Of a stretch of DNA of 64,000 nt, positions 1 through 10,009 are shown one piece after another (within the stretch, counting starts at the first letter, position 1; the number at the start of each line of letters is the position of its first letter). The notes beneath the pieces are model-generated. The model was not told where the DNA came from and ran no database searches. It was given only the letters and a program-made list of their open reading frames with translations. Made by a program: the position numbers and the translations under genes. The DNA comes from RBG-13-68-16 sp041494245 (GTDB lineage Bacteria; Acidobacteriota; Thermoanaerobaculia; Thermoanaerobaculales; Thermoanaerobaculaceae): positions 75,890 to 139,889 of the forward strand of contig JBGQAK010000012.1 in NCBI GenBank assembly GCA_041494245.1, written 5' to 3'.

Positions 1-2
1 GC

Positions 3-140
3 TTCTCGATCGAGCCCGGCATCTACCTCCCGGGGGAGATGGCGGCGCGCTCCGAGATCAACGTGTTCATCACGCCCAACGGCAAGGTGGACGTCGCGGG
101 CGAGATGCAGAAGCACCTGATCCTGATCGACGTGCTGTGA
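3..140 (+). CDS. C-terminal end of an M24-family (Xaa-Pro type) peptidase, 5' truncated by window
   Basis: The 45 residues before the TGA begin FSIEPGIYLPGE, the last metal-ligand strand of M24 pita-bread aminopeptidases, where the Glu of the FxIEPGIY motif is a metal ligand. The rest of the gene lies outside the window, so length and substrate cannot be judged. It is followed after 11 bp by the small gene at 152 and could be co-transcribed with it. The family call rests on the short motif only; creatinase-like and Xaa-Pro dipeptidase members share it. Confidence 0.75.
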   Translation, partial: FSIEPGIYLPGEMAARSEINVFITPNGKVDVAGEMQKHLILIDVL

Positions 141-151
141 GGCCGGCGGCC

Positions 152-412
152 ATGCCCGAGGACCAGGTCGAGCTGCTCAAGGTGGACGGCGCCATCAACG
201 CCGAGCCCATCCTTGCGGCGCTGCGCGCCAACGGGATCCCGGCGGGGCTCGTTGGCGAGGCGGTTGGGCGCGTGTACGGCCTCACCCTGAACGGCCTCGG
301 GGTCGTGACCATCGTGGTGCCGAAGGAGTTCGAGCAGCAGGCCCGCGAGCTGCTCGAGGCCGGTGAGCTGCACCAGCTGGAGATCGCTGAAGACGAGACG
401 CCGGAAGGATAG
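152..412 (+). CDS. DUF2007-like small protein
   Basis: An 86-aa protein, MPEDQVELLKVDGAIN at the N-terminus, with an alpha/beta pattern (VELLKVDG, then EPILAALRANGIPAGLVG, then VTIVVPKEFEQQARELL). This is the layout of the DUF2007 putative signal-transducing family: a ferredoxin-like fold of about 70-90 residues with no catalytic residues. A GTG at 137 overlapping the preceding TGA would give five more residues; I prefer ATG 152. It sits 15 bp before the symporter gene, so the three genes are probably one transcript. The molecular role is unknown. Confidence 0.7.
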   Translation: MPEDQVELLKVDGAINAEPILAALRANGIPAGLVGEAVGRVYGLTLNGLGVVTIVVPKEFEQQARELLEAGELHQLEIAEDETPEG

Positions 413-427
413 GGGGGCGGAGGAAAG

Positions 428-1951
428 ATGAACTGGTACCTGTGGGTGATTCTCGGCTACCTGTTGGTGCTGACGGGCTTCAACCTCTACCGTTCGCGGC
501 AGATCAAGACGCAGGACGACTTCATGGTGGCGGGTCGCAAGCTCTCGCTGACCACCATGGTCTTCACGCTGGTGTGCACGTGGATCGGCTCCGGCACCTT
601 TATCGCGGGTGCTGAGTACGCCTACTACGCGGGGTGGAGCGCGATCTGGCAGCCGGCCGGCGCTTTCCTCGGCATCGCGATCATCTACTTCGTCGCCGCC
701 AAAATTCGGACGTTCGGGCAATACACCGTAGGGGACATCCTGGAGGTGCGCTACGGTAAGTTCGCCCGCCTTTTCGGCGCCCTCGCGCTGATCGTGGCCT
801 TCACGACCATCGTCTCGTACCAGTTCCGAGCGGGCGGCTACATCCTCAACGTCGCGACCGACGGGCGCGTCTCGCTCGAGGTCGGGCAGACGATCGCCGC
901 GGCGTTCGTGATCCTCTTCGTGGCGATCGGCGGCATGGTCGCCGTGGCGCACACCGACCTGCCCAACGGCATCATCATCGTGCTGGCGTGCTGCCTGGCG
1001 GTACCGTTCGTGGTGCTCGCCGCTGGAGGGTGGTCGCACGCCGCCCAGGTCCTTCCGCCGGGGAACTTCGAGGTCTTCTCGCCGGACTTCGGCAAGTACC
1101 CGGCCCTCAAGGGGCTTGCGTATTTCCTCTCGACCCTTCTCCTGCTGATGGGCGTGCAGTCCATGTACCAGAAGTTCTACGCGGCCCGCTCCCCGAAGGA
1201 AGCCAAGCGGGCAGTGGCCATCTGGATCGTCGGCACGATCGTGGTCGAGACGATCGTGATCGCCATCGCGGTCTACGCCTCCGCGTACAACCTCGAGCAC
1301 CAGCTGCACTGGGACCCGCGCTCGCTCGTGCTCAACGCGGCGCGCCACATGGTGCCGGCCCCGGTGGGCGTGCTGCTGCTGGGCGCCGCCTGCGCAGTCG
1401 TGCTTTCCACCGGCATGAACTACCTGCTCTCGTCAAGCTCCAACGTCATGCGCGACATCTACCAGCGCATGATCCGGCCGGATGCGGACCCCGCCAAGAT
1501 GGTGGCCTTGCAGAAGGTGTTTGTCGCGGGCCTGGGCGTGTGCGCTTTCGGGATGGTCTTCGTCCCCACGGTCCTGAAGCTGCAGATCTCGGTGCTCCAG
1601 TACGCGTACTTCGCCTACACGATGTACGGGGTGGCGGTCACGCCGGCGCTGTTCGCGGCGCTGACGTGGAAGAGGGCGACGCGCCAGGGCGGCCTGGCCT
1701 CGATCGTCGGCGGCGCTCTCGCGACGATCTTCTTCGAGCTCATCCTGCCGCGCATCGCGCCTTCAGTGATGCAGGCAGCGCCGGGACAGGCAGGCTCGCA
1801 GGTGTTCGGCGGCGACCCGTGGGGGATCCCGAGCATCTACCCGGCGGCGCTGATCTCCATCGGGGCGCTGGTGATCGTGAGCCTGCTCACGCCTCCCCCG
1901 GGCCCCGAGCAGCTCGAGCCGCTGTTCGGCAAGAGGGCTTCGGGCGGCTAG
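428..1951 (+). CDS. Sodium:solute symporter (SSS family)
   Basis: A 507-aa integral membrane protein. It has the SSS N-terminal pattern (YLWVILGYLLVLTGFNLY, then a short basic loop with DDFMVAGRKLS), the family's conserved GTFIAGAEYAYYAGWSA stretch after TM2, and about thirteen hydrophobic segments. It should move a small organic solute into the cell with Na+; the solute cannot be told from sequence. The ATG has a strong ribosome site (GGAGGAAAG, 419-427). It follows the DUF2007-like gene and precedes the PTS IIA-like gene, which has its own candidate promoter. Confidence 0.9.
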   Translation: MNWYLWVILGYLLVLTGFNLYRSRQIKTQDDFMVAGRKLSLTTMVFTLVCTWIGSGTFIAGAEYAYYAGWSAIWQPAGAFLGIAIIYFVAAKIRTFGQYTVGDILEVRYGKFARLFGALALIVAFTTIVSYQFRAGGYILNVATDGRVSLEVGQTIAAAFVILFVAIGGMVAVAHTDLPNGIIIVLACCLAVPFVVLAAGGWSHAAQVLPPGNFEVFSPDFGKYPALKGLAYFLSTLLLLMGVQSMYQKFYAARSPKEAKRAVAIWIVGTIVVETIVIAIAVYASAYNLEHQLHWDPRSLVLNAARHMVPAPVGVLLLGAACAVVLSTGMNYLLSSSSNVMRDIYQRMIRPDADPAKMVALQKVFVAGLGVCAFGMVFVPTVLKLQISVLQYAYFAYTMYGVAVTPALFAALTWKRATRQGGLASIVGGALATIFFELILPRIAPSVMQAAPGQAGSQVFGGDPWGIPSIYPAALISIGALVIVSLLTPPPGPEQLEPLFGKRASGG

Positions 1952-1991
1952 CCGGAGGTGGTGAGGCCGGGGGCCGGGCCGGGTCGAGTGC

Positions 1992-2022
1992 TTGCGCCTC
2001 CTTTCGCAAGGTGGGCTAGAAT
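1992..2022 (+). promoter_or_regulatory. Candidate sigma-70 promoter for the PTS IIA-like gene
   Basis: TTGCGC (1992-1997) and TAGAAT (2017-2022) are separated by 19 bp, slightly longer than ideal. Transcription would begin near 2029, just ahead of AGGAAAGGGGG (2041-2051) and the GTG at 2057. This supports the internal GTG over the ATG at 2021, which lies inside the -10 element. Confidence 0.4.
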
Positions 2023-2056
2023 GACGGGAGCGGCGTATGCAGGAAAGGGGGTCGGG

Positions 2057-2584
2057 GTGGACGAACACGACAAACCGGCCGTTGCAGAGGCTGCGGACCC
2101 TGCACTCTCGGAGCTCTTCCAATCGACACACGTCATCCCCGAGCTAAAGGCCACGACCCGCGAGGGCGTCATTTCGGAGGTGGTCAAACAGGTCGCCCAG
2201 CGGGGGCTCGTGAGCGACGCCAAGTGGCTGGAGACCGCGCTGACGGAGAGAGAGCGGATGGTGCCCACGGCGATGCCTAACGGCGTGGCGTTCCTGCACG
2301 CCCGCCACCGCGCCGCCGAGAAGTTCCCCAAGCAGTTCCTCTTCCTGGCCCGGTCGAGCAAGGGCGTGGCGTTCGGGTCGCCGGACGAGCGGCCGACCAA
2401 CCTCTTCTTCCTACTGGCCCTGCGCAAGGACATGGCCCACCTCCGCTGGCTGGCCAGGCTCTCGTGGATCTGCCGCAACCGCACCACCGTGGCCAACCTG
2501 CTCAAGGTCGCCGGGCCCGAGGAGATCGCGCGGGCGCTGCGGCTGGCGGTCGAGGAGCTCCCCGGCAACCTGAGACAGAAATAG
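2057..2584 (+). CDS. PTS IIA-like (PtsN/EIIA-Ntr type) regulatory protein
   Basis: A 175-aa soluble protein matching the PTS EIIA type-2/PtsN fold: a helical N-terminus (ALSELFQSTHVIPELKA), an ETALTERERMVPTAMPNGVAF stretch split around the substrate loop, the phosphorylatable His in FLHARH, and the C-terminal LAVEEL helix. PtsN proteins accept phosphate from NPr and regulate transport or nitrogen metabolism rather than carrying sugar. GTG 2057 is chosen because AGGAAAGGGGG ends 5 bp before it; longer starts are possible. No EI, HPr or permease gene is nearby, so a regulatory role, perhaps with the adjacent symporter, is inferred. Confidence 0.78.
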   Translation: MDEHDKPAVAEAADPALSELFQSTHVIPELKATTREGVISEVVKQVAQRGLVSDAKWLETALTERERMVPTAMPNGVAFLHARHRAAEKFPKQFLFLARSSKGVAFGSPDERPTNLFFLLALRKDMAHLRWLARLSWICRNRTTVANLLKVAGPEEIARALRLAVEELPGNLRQK

Positions 2585-2605
2585 GGCACAGCGCGCAAGG
2601 GTGTC

Positions 2606-2686
2606 GGGCACAGGGAAGGCCACAGACAGACAAATCCGGGAATGCGCCTCTGGGGGCACGGCCTGCCTTGGCTGTGCCCTGTGCCC
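2606..2686. terminator. Inverted repeat between convergent genes
   Basis: GGGCACAGGG (2606-2615) and CCCTGTGCCC (2677-2686) are perfect 10-bp reverse complements between the PTS IIA-like gene (+) and the sigma gene (-). The right arm begins 2 bp beyond the sigma stop codon. A bidirectional termination or mRNA-end structure is likely, though the 61-nt loop is long and no T-run follows. The repeated GGGCACA unit also occurs elsewhere in the window. Confidence 0.45.
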
Positions 2687-2688
2687 TG

Positions 2689-3543
2689 TTAGTTGAGGTA
2701 CCCAGCCAGGGCGCGAGACTCCGCGCCGCGGCGCAGCTTGGCGAGCGCCTGGTTCTCGATCTGCCGGACACGCTCGCGGGAGATACCCAGCGCATCGCCG
2801 ATCTCGCGCAAGGTGCGAGGGTTGTCGTCGCCGAGGCCGAAGCGCATCGAGAGGATCTGGCGCTCCTTTTCCGACAGCTTCTCCATCGCCTCCCGCAGCG
2901 TCTCCGAGAACGACTGGCGCAGCATCTCCTCGTCAGTTCCCGGGACCACGTACTGCTCCAGGAGGTCGCCGAACTCGGCCTCGCCCTCCTCGTCCACCGG
3001 CTCGTTGAGCGACAGGATGTTCTGGTTGGAGGAGAGCAGCAGGCGCACCTCATCGGGCTCCATGCCGAGCTCGTCGGCCAGTTCCTGCTCACTGGGGGGC
3101 CGCTCGAGCTCGCGGCCGAGCGCCTGACGGGAGCGCTCCAGGCGATACAGCACGTTGGCCTGCTTCTGGGGCAGGCGGAAGGTGGCGCCGTGCTCCGAGA
3201 GGGCGTGCAGGATCGCCTGGCGGATCCACCACACCGCGTACGTGATGAACTTGACGTTCTTGTCGGGGTCGAACTTCTTCGCGGCCTGGATGAGGCCGAT
3301 GTTGCCCTCGTTGATGAGGTCTAGGAGCGATACGCGCGAGTGCCGGAACCGCTTGGCGTACGCGACGACGAACCTCAGGTTGGCTTCCACCAGATGCCGG
3401 AGGGCCTCGGCATCTCCCTGCTGGACCCGCTTTCCCAGCCCCTTCTCCTCGTCGGGGGTGAGCTGCTTGAAGCGCCCAATCTCCTGGAGGTACCGCCGGA
3501 GGAGAGCGGCTTCCGGGTCGTGCTGGCGGTCGTCACGGCTCAT
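2689..3543 (-). CDS. Sigma-70 family RNA polymerase sigma factor in heat-shock operon
   Basis: A 284-aa sigma factor with region 1.2 (LLRRYLQEIGRFKQLTPDEE), region 2 (NLRFVVAYAKRF, DLINEGNIGLIQAAKKFD, FITYAVWWIRQAI), region 3 (LPQKQANVLYRLER) and region 4 with its helix-turn-helix (TLREIGDALGISRERVRQIE). It lacks the long region 1.1 of housekeeping sigma, so it is a group 2/3 alternative sigma. Its ATG overlaps the hspR stop (ATGA), so it is translationally coupled to the dnaK-hsp20-hspR operon. This suggests a stress or heat-shock sigma, but no RpoH-specific box was recognised. Confidence 0.9.
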   Translation of the reverse strand: MSRDDRQHDPEAALLRRYLQEIGRFKQLTPDEEKGLGKRVQQGDAEALRHLVEANLRFVVAYAKRFRHSRVSLLDLINEGNIGLIQAAKKFDPDKNVKFITYAVWWIRQAILHALSEHGATFRLPQKQANVLYRLERSRQALGRELERPPSEQELADELGMEPDEVRLLLSSNQNILSLNEPVDEEGEAEFGDLLEQYVVPGTDEEMLRQSFSETLREAMEKLSEKERQILSMRFGLGDDNPRTLREIGDALGISRERVRQIENQALAKLRRGAESRALAGYLN

Positions 3544-3917
3544 TCGCCCTCGTTGGGGACGAGCCCTTCGCGGGGCCGCAGGGCGAGTGCGTGCTCGCGT
3601 GAAACCGAGCCGCGGCGTGCGGCGTGCCGCTCCACCTGAGTCATCAGGCTCTCAACCTCGGCCTGAAGGGTGTCGATCTGGTCCTTCATGTTGAGGATGA
3701 CCTCCACCCCGGCCAAGTTTACCCCAAGATCGCGTGTGAGGGTCAGGACGAACTCGAGTCGCTTGCAGGTCTCCTCGTCGAAGAGGCGGGTGTTGCCTAC
3801 GCTGCGGGTGGGGCGGATGAGCCCTTCGCGCTCGTACAGGCGCAGGGTCTGCGGGTGGATCTCGTAGTACTCCGCGACCCAGCTGATCATGTGGTATCGC
3901 TTCTTGACTTCGCTCAC
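3540..3917 (-). CDS. hspR: HspR-like MerR-family heat-shock repressor
   Basis: A 125-aa protein with an N-terminal MerR winged helix-turn-helix (YYEIHPQTLRLYEREGLIRP, then NTRLFDEETCKRL) and a C-terminal dimerisation coiled coil (MKDQIDTLQAEVESLMTQVE). No Cys metal-binding set or drug-binding domain follows, which fits HspR. HspR represses dnaK operons in actinobacteria and other phyla, with DnaK as co-repressor. It lies in the dnaK operon, GTGA-overlapped with the hsp20 stop and ATGA-overlapped with the sigma gene. The GTG start has a GGGAGGGAGC ribosome site. Autoregulation through the inverted repeat at 6341-6377 is inferred. Confidence 0.85.
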   Translation of the reverse strand: MSEVKKRYHMISWVAEYYEIHPQTLRLYEREGLIRPTRSVGNTRLFDEETCKRLEFVLTLTRDLGVNLAGVEVILNMKDQIDTLQAEVESLMTQVERHAARRGSVSREHALALRPREGLVPNEGE

Positions 3918-4357
3918 GCTCCCTCCCTGACCATGCTGACCCTGCGCCTCGAGCTGCCCGCCTTGGGCAGCCTCACCTGCAGGACCCCGCCCCGCAGGGC
4001 GGCTCTGGGCGAGCCGGCGACGTCCACGGGGAGCGTGACCACGCGGTGAAAGCGTCCACGAGGCCGTTCGATGCGCAGGTACGCGCCGCGCGGCTCCCGG
4101 CTCTCGGGCAGCTCGCCCGTGAGCACCAGCGAGTTGCCCTCGATGTGCAGGTCGATGTCGGCGCTGCGCGAGCCCGGGAGCTCGGCCTCGACGATCACCT
4201 CGGTGTCGTTCTCCCAGACGTCGATCGGGGGCTCGAACGCCACGGGGCGTGCCACGGCGACCGCCGAGGAGGGGAGGAGTGCCCGCTCGACCACCTCGCG
4301 CAGGCGCTCACCAACCGCCATCAGCTCACGAACGACGCGCCAGTCGAGGTCGCCCAT
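3914..4357 (-). CDS. Hsp20/alpha-crystallin small heat-shock protein
   Basis: A 147-aa protein with an alpha-crystallin domain starting at PIDVWENDTEVIVEAELPG, the GNSLVLTGELPE strand, the family's RIERPRGRFHRVVTLP segment and LRGGVLQVRLPK near the C-terminus. It is an ATP-independent holdase that keeps unfolding proteins soluble for DnaK. ATG 4357 is chosen because GGAGGACGGC precedes it; a TTG at 4417 overlapping the dnaK stop would add 20 residues. It lies between dnaK and hspR in the same operon. grpE and dnaJ are absent from this cluster. Confidence 0.9.
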   Translation of the reverse strand: MGDLDWRVVRELMAVGERLREVVERALLPSSAVAVARPVAFEPPIDVWENDTEVIVEAELPGSRSADIDLHIEGNSLVLTGELPESREPRGAYLRIERPRGRFHRVVTLPVDVAGSPRAALRGGVLQVRLPKAGSSRRRVSMVREGA

Positions 4358-4413
4358 GCCGTCCTCCGTCCCGTGCCCCAGTGGCCCAGCGAGGGCCGCC
4401 TCCCGCGGCGGGG

Positions 4414-6327
<1,914 letters not shown>

Positions 6328-6340
6328 TGATGCAATCCTC

Positions 6341-6377
6341 CTCAGGTCAACTGCACAAAGGAATGATAGGACCTGAG
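6341..6377. promoter_or_regulatory. Inverted repeat over the dnaK promoter, candidate heat-shock operator
   Basis: CTCAGGTC (6341-6348) and GACCTGAG (6370-6377) are perfect 8-bp reverse complements with 21 bp between them. One arm overlaps the dnaK ribosome site region and the other lies between the -35 and -10 elements, so the -10 is inside the loop. The sequence is not the published HAIR motif of HspR (CTTGAGT-N7-ACTCAAG), so assigning HspR as the binder is inference. Confidence 0.45.
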
Positions 6378-6391
6378 TCGGTTATTGTCAA
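6363..6391 (-). promoter_or_regulatory. Sigma-70 promoter of the dnaK operon
   Basis: On the minus strand TTGACA (6391-6386) and TATCAT (6368-6363) are separated by exactly 17 bp, a near-perfect vegetative promoter. Start of transcription would fall near 6355, leaving a leader of about 28 nt that carries the AGGAGG ribosome site of dnaK. Confidence 0.8.
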
Positions 6392-7683
6392 GGTGTAACG
6401 AGGATCGCCCCTGGACCCGCCGCCCTGTCGTCCGCCTCCATTGCCAAGCGCTGTGAGAACAACAAGTTGGAGTCGGGAGTCCCCTTGGCGTTGTTGCCGG
6501 CCAGCAGCACCGACTGCTCGCGAAGCACGTAGCGGTACGGGCGGCCCCAGGGATCCTGGAGCCGGTTCGGGGCGATCAGGCGCTCGCGCGCGAGCTCCGG
6601 GAGGTTGTCTGGGAAGCTGCCGAGGAGGAGGGCCCGGCCCTCGAGTGTGTGCCAGATCCCCTCCATGCGCGCCCATGACGAGGCTGTCGTGATGCGCGGG
6701 AGCAGCTTTGGACCCGGTCCGAGGAGCGGGTTGGCGGGGTTGCGGGGGGCGAGGAAGACACTGAGCGCGAGGAGGGGGAGAAGGACGATGGCGAGCCACG
6801 GGAACCGCCGGTACCACGTCGCAGCGGTCGCCACCGGGGCCGCGGCCTTCTGCGCGGCCTGGGCGATCTCGTCCTTCGTGGCCTGGCGGATCAGCGAGCG
6901 GGTGAGCAGGGTGTAAAGCGCCTTGCAGCTGTCGAACTCGCCATGCGGGCTCTTGCGGACGATGTCGTCCACGGCGTTGACGCCGTCCACCAGCACGAGG
7001 ATGTCGCGCTCGATCGGGTTGATCTTCACCCTCCCAGGCGTGGGGGCGGCGAAGAGCGGCTTGACCCTGTCCGCGTCGAGCGGCTCGAGGTCCTCCGACT
7101 CCGACTCGAGCGTCACTTCCGCCTGCTGCGCCTCCTTGGTGGAGACGAAGACCACGCCCCGGTGCGTGATGCGCTTCTCGATGATCGGCCACTCGTCCAG
7201 CATCCGGGCGCCTTCCATGAGGATGCTCTCGGACCCCATCGGCGAGATGAGCTCGGCGTCGTAGTCGACGCTGGTCTCCTGCGAGAAGTGGTAGTCGCCG
7301 TCCTGCCAGCGGAACACCCGGTAGATGATCTGCAGGATCTGCTGTTCGGCTGCCCTGCGCAGCTCCTCTTTGGAGATCACGGTGCGCTCGAGGAGGATTC
7401 GCCCGAGGCGCTCGAGCGTTTCCATCTGGGTCTTGAGCGCCGCGTCCAGCTCTGACTTGGTGACGGTCCCGGTCTTCAGCAGCACCTGTCCCAGGCGGTC
7501 CTCGAGGCGCTTGTTGAGGGAGTCGGCCCCGACGACCTTGCCGTCGAGGAAGGAAATGGTGACCACGTCCTCCGCGCCGCGAAGGGTCAGGACCCCCGTC
7601 TTCCGCTGCAGCCCGATGAGCTGGAAGATGTCGGAGAGGGAGAAGTCGCGGAGGGTTCCTTCGAGGGCCAAGGCTATCTCCAT
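6388..7683 (-). CDS. DUF4388 (PatA-like) domain membrane protein
   Basis: A 431-aa protein. The N-terminal DUF4388 begins MEIALALEGTLRDFSLSDIF, with QLIGLQRKTGVLTL; it is a gas-vesicle/PatA-like module common in multi-domain bacterial signalling proteins. A second helical repeat region follows (LLKTGTVTKSELDAAL, then ILLERTVISKEELRRA), then a linker, one transmembrane helix near residues 270-290 (WLAIVLLPLLALSVFL) and a periplasmic tail. ATG 7683 overlaps the stop of the upstream TPR gene by 10 bp, so the two are translationally coupled. Function is unknown; a cell-envelope or motility signalling role is only an inference from the family. Confidence 0.75.
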   Translation of the reverse strand: MEIALALEGTLRDFSLSDIFQLIGLQRKTGVLTLRGAEDVVTISFLDGKVVGADSLNKRLEDRLGQVLLKTGTVTKSELDAALKTQMETLERLGRILLERTVISKEELRRAAEQQILQIIYRVFRWQDGDYHFSQETSVDYDAELISPMGSESILMEGARMLDEWPIIEKRITHRGVVFVSTKEAQQAEVTLESESEDLEPLDADRVKPLFAAPTPGRVKINPIERDILVLVDGVNAVDDIVRKSPHGEFDSCKALYTLLTRSLIRQATKDEIAQAAQKAAAPVATAATWYRRFPWLAIVLLPLLALSVFLAPRNPANPLLGPGPKLLPRITTASSWARMEGIWHTLEGRALLLGSFPDNLPELARERLIAPNRLQDPWGRPYRYVLREQSVLLAGNNAKGTPDSNLLFSQRLAMEADDRAAGPGAILVTP

Positions 7684-9503
7684 TCCGCCGGCAGCAGCTG
7701 TGCAAGGACCGCAGCCGCCAGCCAGAGCGAACCGAAGAGCGCCTGGAGGGGCCAGAGCGACGTCGCCATGAGTGCCGGAGACACGAAGTGCGGCAGCCAG
7801 AGCAGCGCCAGCGTCGAGCACACCAGCGCCACGATGGCCAGAATGCCGCCCAGGACCGGTTTCCCGCCCAGGGCCACCCCGAGACCCGGCAGGACGAGAT
7901 CGCTCGTCCGGCGCTCCACGTGGAGCCAGAACTGGCGGCGGGCGAGCTGGTGGCGCTTGGCAACCTGTGCGTCGATGCCGACCATGTCCTTCTTGAGGAA
8001 GATGTTGATGCACTGCGTGCAGTAGCTCTGGCTCTCGTGCGAGAGCTTGCACTTGCGGCAGAAGGTGCGCCCGCACTTCAGGCACGCGGAGGCGAAGCCG
8101 CCGGTGCGCTGGCGGATGAGGAAGTGCGCCAGTGCCACGAGAAGGGCGAGCGCGCCGCCGATCGACAGCGGCTGCATGAAGGTCCGCTCCCGGACGAGGG
8201 GCGGTGGCGTGAGGCCGCGGTTGAGGAGAACGAGCGAGTCCACCCGCTTCAGGATCGAGAGCGCCTGGGTTTTCGTCACCGGGACGAGGACGATGTCATG
8301 CTGGCGCCCGCGGGTCAGCGCCGTCAGGCGGTGCTCGTTGGCCTGCCGCGCCGCGGCCATGGCCTCCTCGCTCTCCTTGAAGTGGTAGGTCTGTGCGTAC
8401 GCGAGATAGAGGTTGTAGTTCGCGACCACCGGATCGTAGCCCGTCTCGTTGGCGGTCTGAAGGCCTTGCAGCGCCGCGTTGTAGTCGCCCTCGAGGTAGT
8501 GCACCGTCCCAAGCGCCTCCGAAAGCGCGGCGTGGCGGGGCGCGATGCGCAGTCCTTCGCGGTAAGCCATGCCGGCCGCATCCAGCTGGCCGAACTGGCG
8601 GTTGAGATCGCCCACCAGAAGGTGGTACTCGGGATCGGTCACGAAGACATCCTGCACCGACTCAAGGTCCTCGAAGATTTGGGGGGAATAGCGGTGGTCG
8701 GCCAGGATCGCGGTCGCTTCCAGGATGGCGTTGGGGGGGTGGGTGATGTTCCGGAACCCCAGCTCGACAAGCGTCGGCATGGCCGCGATCAGCAGCAGCC
8801 CGATCGCCCCGATCGCCTTTTGCAAGGGGGGCAGGTACGCCCAGCACAGGGCGAACAGCCAGACCACCACCCAAGCCGGGTCGCCGCCGGCGAAGAGCGG
8901 GAGGGCGATGATGAGGAGCCCGAGCACCACGCCGTTGGCCCCCAGGCTCCACTGGGCGCCGGTCTCGGAGAGGTCGTGCCACAGTCGCGGGACCGATCTC
9001 CGCATCACGAGCACGCCCCAGATCACGAAGGCGATCGCGAGGCCGACCACGGCGGACAGGAGGGCGCTCGCGTCCACCAACGGCTTGAGCCTGGGATCGC
9101 CGAGGAGCGCAAGGAGCCCGCGAAACAGGGCGGCAAGCCCGGAGCCGAAGTTGAACCGCCCGAGACGGACGTCGGCCATCGAAAACCAGACTTCTGGGCT
9201 CTCGGGGTCCAACCGGCTCGCCTGTGTGAGGATCGCCTCGGCACGGGAGGGCGTTTCCGCCCTGGACTGCGCGACCAGGGCGAGCGCCTGGGGAGTGAGA
9301 CGCTGGATCTCGGCCTTGGCTGCGACCTGGAGCAGCTCCTCGGTGCGCTCCTTGAGCGTGTCGGCGGTGAACTTCTCGAGGCTCTGGGTGAGCCGGAACC
9401 ACGCCTGCTCGATGTCGCCACTGCGGGCACGCTGGGGCGCCGGCGCGGCGGCAAGCGCCGCGGCGGGCAGCACGACCAGCGCGAGCGCGCTAGCGCGTCG
9501 CAG
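7674..9503 (-). CDS. TPR-containing multi-pass membrane protein with Cys-rich zinc ribbon
   Basis: About 609 aa. It has a signal-peptide-like N-terminus (RRASALALVVLPAAALA), a TPR-like helical stretch (PQALALVAQSR, ILTQASRLDPESPEVW), several transmembrane helices, a second TPR block (YREGLRIAPRHAALSEALG, VHYLEGDYNAALQGLQ), another helix, then a Cys-rich module with CLKCGRTFCRKCKLS and YCTQC, and two or three C-terminal helices. The start is uncertain: no ATG or good GTG/TTG exists near the signal peptide, and I give the CTG at 9503, which overlaps the end of the DUF1844 gene. The open frame continues upstream to 9911, but that part is the shadow of the DUF1844 gene. No known function was recognised. 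Confidence 0.65.
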   Translation of the reverse strand: MRRASALALVVLPAAALAAAPAPQRARSGDIEQAWFRLTQSLEKFTADTLKERTEELLQVAAKAEIQRLTPQALALVAQSRAETPSRAEAILTQASRLDPESPEVWFSMADVRLGRFNFGSGLAALFRGLLALLGDPRLKPLVDASALLSAVVGLAIAFVIWGVLVMRRSVPRLWHDLSETGAQWSLGANGVVLGLLIIALPLFAGGDPAWVVVWLFALCWAYLPPLQKAIGAIGLLLIAAMPTLVELGFRNITHPPNAILEATAILADHRYSPQIFEDLESVQDVFVTDPEYHLLVGDLNRQFGQLDAAGMAYREGLRIAPRHAALSEALGTVHYLEGDYNAALQGLQTANETGYDPVVANYNLYLAYAQTYHFKESEEAMAAARQANEHRLTALTRGRQHDIVLVPVTKTQALSILKRVDSLVLLNRGLTPPPLVRERTFMQPLSIGGALALLVALAHFLIRQRTGGFASACLKCGRTFCRKCKLSHESQSYCTQCINIFLKKDMVGIDAQVAKRHQLARRQFWLHVERRTSDLVLPGLGVALGGKPVLGGILAIVALVCSTLALLWLPHFVSPALMATSLWPLQALFGSLWLAAAVLAQLLPAEWR

Positions 9504-9906
9504 CCACGAAGAGCGAGCGCAGTTGGAAGAGGACGTCGTCAAGATAGCGGGTCTCCTCGGGGGCAAGTCGCCCGGCGGTTTTCTCCTGTACGACCGCGAG
9601 CAAATCGATGAAAAACCGGGCCGTCTCGGGGTCGCGGCCGCGCCCCGGGACCTGCCCGGAAAGAAGAGCCGCTGCCTGTTGAGCCAGGAAGTCCACCAAA
9701 TCCAGAAAACCGACTTTGGAGGGGAGCTCGTCTGGACCGCCAGGCCGCGCCTCTTCCGGCGCCGCCTCCCGAACGGGTGCGCTTTCGGCAGACGCGGGCG
9801 TCGGAACGGGCACGTCCAGGAGCGCTGGGTCCTTGACGTCGCCCTCGGCCGTGAACCACCGGCGGTCGACGACTCGAACCTTCTCACTCTTCCTGTCCTC
9901 GGCCAC
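9490..9906 (-). CDS. DUF1844 domain protein
   Basis: A 138-aa protein with a charged N-terminus (VAEDRKSEKVRVVDRRWFT), a low-complexity Pro/Ala middle, and a C-terminal DUF1844 segment: GFLDLVDFLAQQAAALLSGQ, then DPETARFFIDLLAVVQEKTA and DDVLFQLRSLFV. DUF1844 is a small domain of unknown function. GTG 9906 has a GGAGGGTGCG ribosome site just before it. It is divergent from mazG and heads the run DUF1844 - TPR protein - DUF4388 protein. Confidence 0.82.
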   Translation of the reverse strand: MAEDRKSEKVRVVDRRWFTAEGDVKDPALLDVPVPTPASAESAPVREAAPEEARPGGPDELPSKVGFLDLVDFLAQQAAALLSGQVPGRGRDPETARFFIDLLAVVQEKTAGRLAPEETRYLDDVLFQLRSLFVAATR

Positions 9907-9995
9907 CGCACCCTCCAGGCCGCTACCCTCCTGGTATGTTACGCATTCCCGGCCGATTGAACAAGCGGGCACCCTCACAAGCGAGGCTCGGGCGC

Positions 9996-10001
9996 TATAC
10001 T
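9996..10001 (+). promoter_or_regulatory. -10 element close to the mazG start codon
   Basis: TATACT ends 8 bp before the mazG ATG, so transcription would begin at or within about 2 nt of the start codon and the mRNA would be nearly leaderless. No convincing -35 at 17 bp was found, and no ribosome site precedes the ATG, which fits leaderless translation. Confidence 0.4.
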
Positions 10002-10009
10002 GCGCCGCC

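Noticed and set aside
9504..9911. Upstream extension of the TPR protein frame
   Set aside because: This is the other-frame shadow of the DUF1844 gene, which has clear coding features; the signal peptide marks the true N-terminus near 9503.
9716..10009. N-terminal extension of the mazG frame
   Set aside because: It overlaps the DUF1844 gene on the other strand and the MazG signature starts right after ATG 10010.
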